Below, piece after piece: positions 5,949 through 7,718 of a stretch of 7,718 bases of DNA; positions within the stretch are counted from its first letter, which is position 1; each line of letters starts with the position of its first letter. Below the pieces are notes generated by a model. That model worked only from the letters and a program-made list of their open reading frames with translations, had not been told where the DNA came from and did not search any database. Position numbers and translations under genes: made by a program. This stretch comes from an uncultured Collinsella sp. GTDB taxonomy: Bacteria > Actinomycetota > Coriobacteriia > Coriobacteriales > Coriobacteriaceae. Where the stretch lies: the NCBI GenBank assembly GCA_902491415.1, contig CABUHP010000074.1, positions 1-7,718 on the forward strand. The letters are read 5' to 3'.

Positions 5949-7231
5949 CTAAATGGTTTCCAAGAAAGCCTCAATCCTGGTTTGCAGTTGGCCTGCATCC
6001 TCGCCGGCGTAGTCGGTCGTGATGTGCATAAACGGAATGCCGGCCTCCTCGGCGGCCTTCTCCACGGCAAACGACTCCATCTCGTAGAGCGTGCAGAACT
6101 GCAGGGCCACGTCGACGATGCCGTCGGCATGCAAGTCCTTGGCCATCTGGACAATGTCCTTCATACGCTGATCGTTGGGCGTAAAGACGGCGCAGTTAAT
6201 CTTAAAGTAGCGCTCGGCGATGACGTCGAGCATCTCGTCGACCGTCTCACCGGACTCGTCGACCAGGTCCTTGTAGTAGCGCGAGCCCGTGCAGGACTCC
6301 TCGCCTACCACAACGCCGCCGGCCTTCTCGATGAGGTTGAACAGCTTCCAGTTGGGCACGGCCATGGGCGTGCCGGTGTACAGGATGCGCTTGGTCCCCT
6401 TGGGCGCCACGCCCTCGCCGGCCTCAACGCGCTGCTCGCACTCGGCGGCCATCTCGTTGATGGCTCCGGTCAGACGCGGCGTGTCGTCCATAAAGGCGGC
6501 CTGAACGGTCAGCAGGCTGTCGAGACCGCTGATGGGCGCCGGATCGGCAGCGCGCGTGGCAGCCAGACGCTGCAGGGCGCGACGCTTCTCGTTGACGGCG
6601 TGGATGGCAGCCTTCAGGCGCTCGGGCGTAATCTTGACGCCGCACTCTTCCTCGATCTTGGCGGCAAGCTTTTTAACCTCGGCCTTCCAGGTCACGAGCG
6701 TCGACTCGTCGTGCACGTTGGGGATATCCATGACGTACATGTTCTTTTGCGTGGCAAAGAACTCGTAGGCCTTCTTCTTGCCATCGCAGGTGTTCTCGCC
6801 CACCACCAGATCACTCGACTCAATGTAGGGGCAGACCTCGCCCAGCTTAAAGCCGGCAAAGCTCTTGATGAGCGGGCAGGTGTTGCGCGGCAGATGCTCC
6901 TCGACCTTGTCGGTCGCCCAGTCGGCACCCGAGCACAGGCCAACGGGGATGCCATCGCAGGCAAGCACGATCTCCTCGGGCACGTACACACAGAACGAAC
7001 CGACGATCTTGGTGGCTCGCCGGCCTCCTTCTTGTCGAGCATCTCCTTAATACGGCCGCTGTGGATGTTGGTGGCGACAAAATCCAGGTAGGACGTGGAC
7101 TTGGGGCGATTGTTCTGCGTCAGGAACATATCGCCGTACATCTGGCCCACAGCGCCCAGCAGCATGTCGTGATCGGCAAGATTCATGCCGAGGCTCTCCC
7201 ACATCGGATGGAAATCGAATTCTTCAGCCAT
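5949..7231 (-). pseudogene. 2-hydroxyacyl-CoA dehydratase family double-cubane protein, disrupted by a one-base frameshift
   Basis: First gene of the run and a paralog of the gene at 4631-5794. The frame from the ATG at 7231 (GAGGGGA about 6 bases upstream) gives 72 family-like residues ending DKKEAGE, then leaves frame. The family sequence resumes in another frame at TKIVGSFCVYVPEE (from 7013) and runs to the TAG at 5949. Restoring one base within 7018-7014 gives about 427 residues. The second part has NTCPLIKS, VCPY, NTCDGKKK, SCTGSR and QFC. The first cysteine, in SFCVYVP, lies just past the shift, so the short upstream product carries no cluster ligands, and an internal GTG start at 6989 would also miss that cysteine. 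No slippery heptamer is visible. It may be a sequencing error, a recent inactivation or, less likely, recoding. Confidence 0.87.
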
Positions 7232-7394
7232 GACGGTTCCCCTCTCGAACCAAATACGGATAACTACGGTATTGCTGCACGGTGGGCGGCAAAAACCCAG
7301 CCGTGCCTAAACCCGGAATTTTGGGGAACCTGCTTTGCGGTCGATTATTTAGTTGTGCGTCGTCTCTCCCGGAGCCGTGAACATACCTGCTCAT
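7224..7394 (-). CDS. Possible small ORF of 56 codons overlapping the first double-cubane gene
   Basis: Its ATG overlaps the stop of the 22-codon ORF upstream as ATGA, and its TGA lies 8 bases inside the start of the first double-cubane gene. This chain of overlaps would allow coupled translation. There is no separate ribosome binding site of note. The product starts MSRYVHGSG and is rich in Arg, Pro and Tyr; I recognise no domain. It spans the leader stem-loop at 7277-7306. An open frame of this length is not rare in high-GC DNA, so it may be chance. Confidence 0.25.
   Translation of the reverse strand: MSRYVHGSGRDDAQLNNRPQSRFPKIPGLGTAGFLPPTVQQYRSYPYLVREGNRHG
7277..7306 (-). promoter_or_regulatory. 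Leader stem-loop upstream of the first double-cubane gene
   Basis: GCACGG (7277-7282) pairs with CCGTGC (7301-7306), and TGGG (7283-7286) pairs with CCCA (7296-7299), with one bulged base and a nine-base loop carrying five A (plus strand). On the minus transcript the five U fall in the loop and none follow the stem, so it is not a classical terminator. Attenuation, RNA stability or protein binding are possible. Confidence 0.5.
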
Positions 7395-7459
7395 ATGCGA
7401 CTCCGAGCCATATACAGGGCGCGCGCGGCAACGCGGCGAATGTATGTCGTCTGCGGCAT
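7391..7459 (-). CDS. Possible leader peptide of 22 residues with a strong ribosome binding site
   Basis: ATG at 7459, stop TGA at 7393-7391. AAAGGAGG (7475-7468) sits 8 bases upstream, one of the best ribosome binding sites in the window. The peptide starts MPQTTYIRR and has six Arg among 22 residues, without a run of one amino acid as in classic attenuation peptides. It lies inside the long leader of the double-cubane run, and its stop overlaps the start of the next small ORF as ATGA. It resembles nothing I recognise. A leader peptide or small protein is inferred only from the ribosome binding site and position. Confidence 0.4.
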   Translation of the reverse strand: MPQTTYIRRVAARALYMARSRI

Positions 7460-7495
7460 GTGCGCGTCCTCCTTTACAAGTTAAGGTCAACTATA

Positions 7496-7527
7496 TCAAC
7501 GGTCGTCGACCATGCGAACACCGTTGA
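7496..7527. promoter_or_regulatory. Inverted repeat in the leader, possible operator
   Basis: TCAACGGT (7496-7503) and ACCGTTGA (7520-7527) are perfect 8-base inverted arms separated by 16 bases. A nested palindrome, GGTCG-T-CGACC, lies at 7501-7511. It is 40-65 bases downstream of the predicted transcription start, so it could be a roadblock operator or an RNA hairpin. Confidence 0.35.
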
Positions 7528-7567
7528 CATTCGTACGACAGCGTCGTGTGCCGTCGTTTAATAAATA

Positions 7568-7595
7568 ATTATCTGTGTTGATAAGTGTTTGTCAT
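7568..7595 (-). promoter_or_regulatory. Predicted sigma-70-type promoter for the double-cubane/selenium run
   Basis: On the minus strand, ATGACA (7595-7590) and GATAAT (7573-7568) are each one base from the consensus -35 and -10 boxes, with a 16-base spacer. The patch is AT-rich against a GC-rich background. Transcription would start near 7561 and run through the leader into the first double-cubane gene. Confidence 0.6.
7569..7584. promoter_or_regulatory. Operator-like inverted repeat overlapping the promoter
   Basis: TTATC-N6-GATAA is a perfect 5-base inverted repeat lying across the spacer and -10 box of the predicted promoter, where a repressor would block RNA polymerase. It does not match the FNR or Rex consensus as I know them. 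AT-rich promoters often contain short palindromes, so this is tentative. Confidence 0.35.
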
Positions 7596-7622
7596 CCATC
7601 ATTCGGCGAACGGCAAGACAAG

Positions 7623-7649
7623 GCCGCCGAGGCTTATATCCCCGACGGC
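7623..7649 (-). terminator. Possible terminator after the upstream ABC-transporter gene
   Basis: A 10-base-pair stem (7649-7640 with 7632-7623, two G-U pairs) and a seven-base loop start 12 bases after the stop of the partial gene at the right edge. The following minus-strand sequence, CTTGTCTTG, is only moderately U-rich, so termination may be weak or factor-assisted. Confidence 0.4.
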
Positions 7650-7660
7650 ATTACCTGGCG

Positions 7661-7718
7661 CTATCGACAAACCAAATGGATCTTACTCGCATCGAAGTGC
7701 ATGCGCAGCGTCTCGCCT
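7661..7718 (-). CDS. C-terminal end of a probable ABC-transporter ATP-binding protein (runs off the right edge)
   Basis: Only the last 18 codons are present, ending with TAG at 7663-7661. The tail GETLRMHFDASKIHL, then VCR, resembles the closing strand of the TOBE domain in MalK/UgpC/PotA-type ATPases, where a GE-x-hydrophobic stretch leads to a hydrophobic-FD segment and an ending like IHLF. The match is short, so the family is a reasoned guess and the substrate cannot be given. The gene is upstream of, and co-directional with, the double-cubane run, but a hairpin and promoter lie between. Confidence 0.5.
   Translation of the reverse strand, partial: GETLRMHFDASKIHLVCR

Larger units (their letters stand above)
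7232..7660. other. Gene-poor region: leader and promoter of the double-cubane/selenium run
   Basis: About 430 bases with no recognisable conserved gene on either strand. From right to left it contains a hairpin after the ABC gene, an AT-rich patch with a minus-strand promoter, two operator-like inverted repeats, a 22-codon ORF with a strong ribosome binding site, an overlapping 56-codon ORF, and a stem-loop 45 bases upstream of the first start codon. A transcript from the promoter would have a leader of about 330 bases, long for a bacterium, which suggests regulation within the leader. Confidence 0.6.

Noticed and set aside
5844..7091. Plus-strand open frame of 415 codons opposite the frameshifted double-cubane gene
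   Set aside because: Antisense shadow; the minus strand carries the family motifs.
7524..7529. TTGACA on the plus strand as a -35 box for a rightward gene
   Set aside because: No -10 box at proper spacing and no plus-strand gene follows within the window.
7677..7718. Plus-strand ATG near the right edge starting a new gene (MDLTRIEV...)
   Set aside because: No ribosome binding site, and the minus strand here reads as a typical ABC ATPase C-terminal tail.

Overview
The window is high-GC and dense with minus-strand genes. Its gene content (double-cubane dehydratase-family proteins, a Sec-containing selenophosphate synthase, a YedF/DUF3343/desulfurase selenium set) suggests a strictly anaerobic, selenium-using bacterium. 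The look of the proteins fits a gut Coriobacteriia member such as Collinsella, but that assignment is inference and not tested here.

Layout, read in the direction of transcription (right to left). At the far right is the last 18 codons of a gene resembling the C-terminus of an ABC-transporter ATPase (7718-7661), followed by a hairpin. Next comes a ~430-base gene-free stretch (7660-7232) holding a good minus-strand promoter, two inverted repeats, a small ORF with a strong ribosome binding site, a second small ORF coupled to it, and a stem-loop. Then follow two paralogous 2-hydroxyacyl-CoA dehydratase/double-cubane proteins: the first (7231-5949) has a one-base frameshift near codon 72, the second (5794-4631) is intact. 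Their ATP-driven activator follows (4475-3711), then a selenium module: selD with an in-frame UGA at the catalytic position (3640-2591), yedF (2529-1903), a DUF3343 Se/S-carrier-like protein (1883-1632) and a cysteine desulfurase (1635-496). A strong intrinsic terminator (442-472) closes the run. At the left edge lies the start of a BrnQ branched-chain amino acid transporter (418 to beyond 1).

How the parts may work together: the activator is the ATP-dependent electron donor expected for the two double-cubane proteins. The desulfurase, DUF3343 protein, YedF and SelD form a route for mobilising selenium and activating it to selenophosphate, and SelD itself appears to need selenocysteine. All genes from 7231 to 496 point the same way with no clear terminator between them, so co-transcription is plausible.

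The most unusual non-coding feature is a pair of ~100-base near-identical elements, one after each double-cubane gene (4528-4636 and 5832-5933). Each folds into a long stem with a central hairpin. Differences between the copies are compensatory, and conserved G-U pairs favour the RNA of the strand opposite to the genes.
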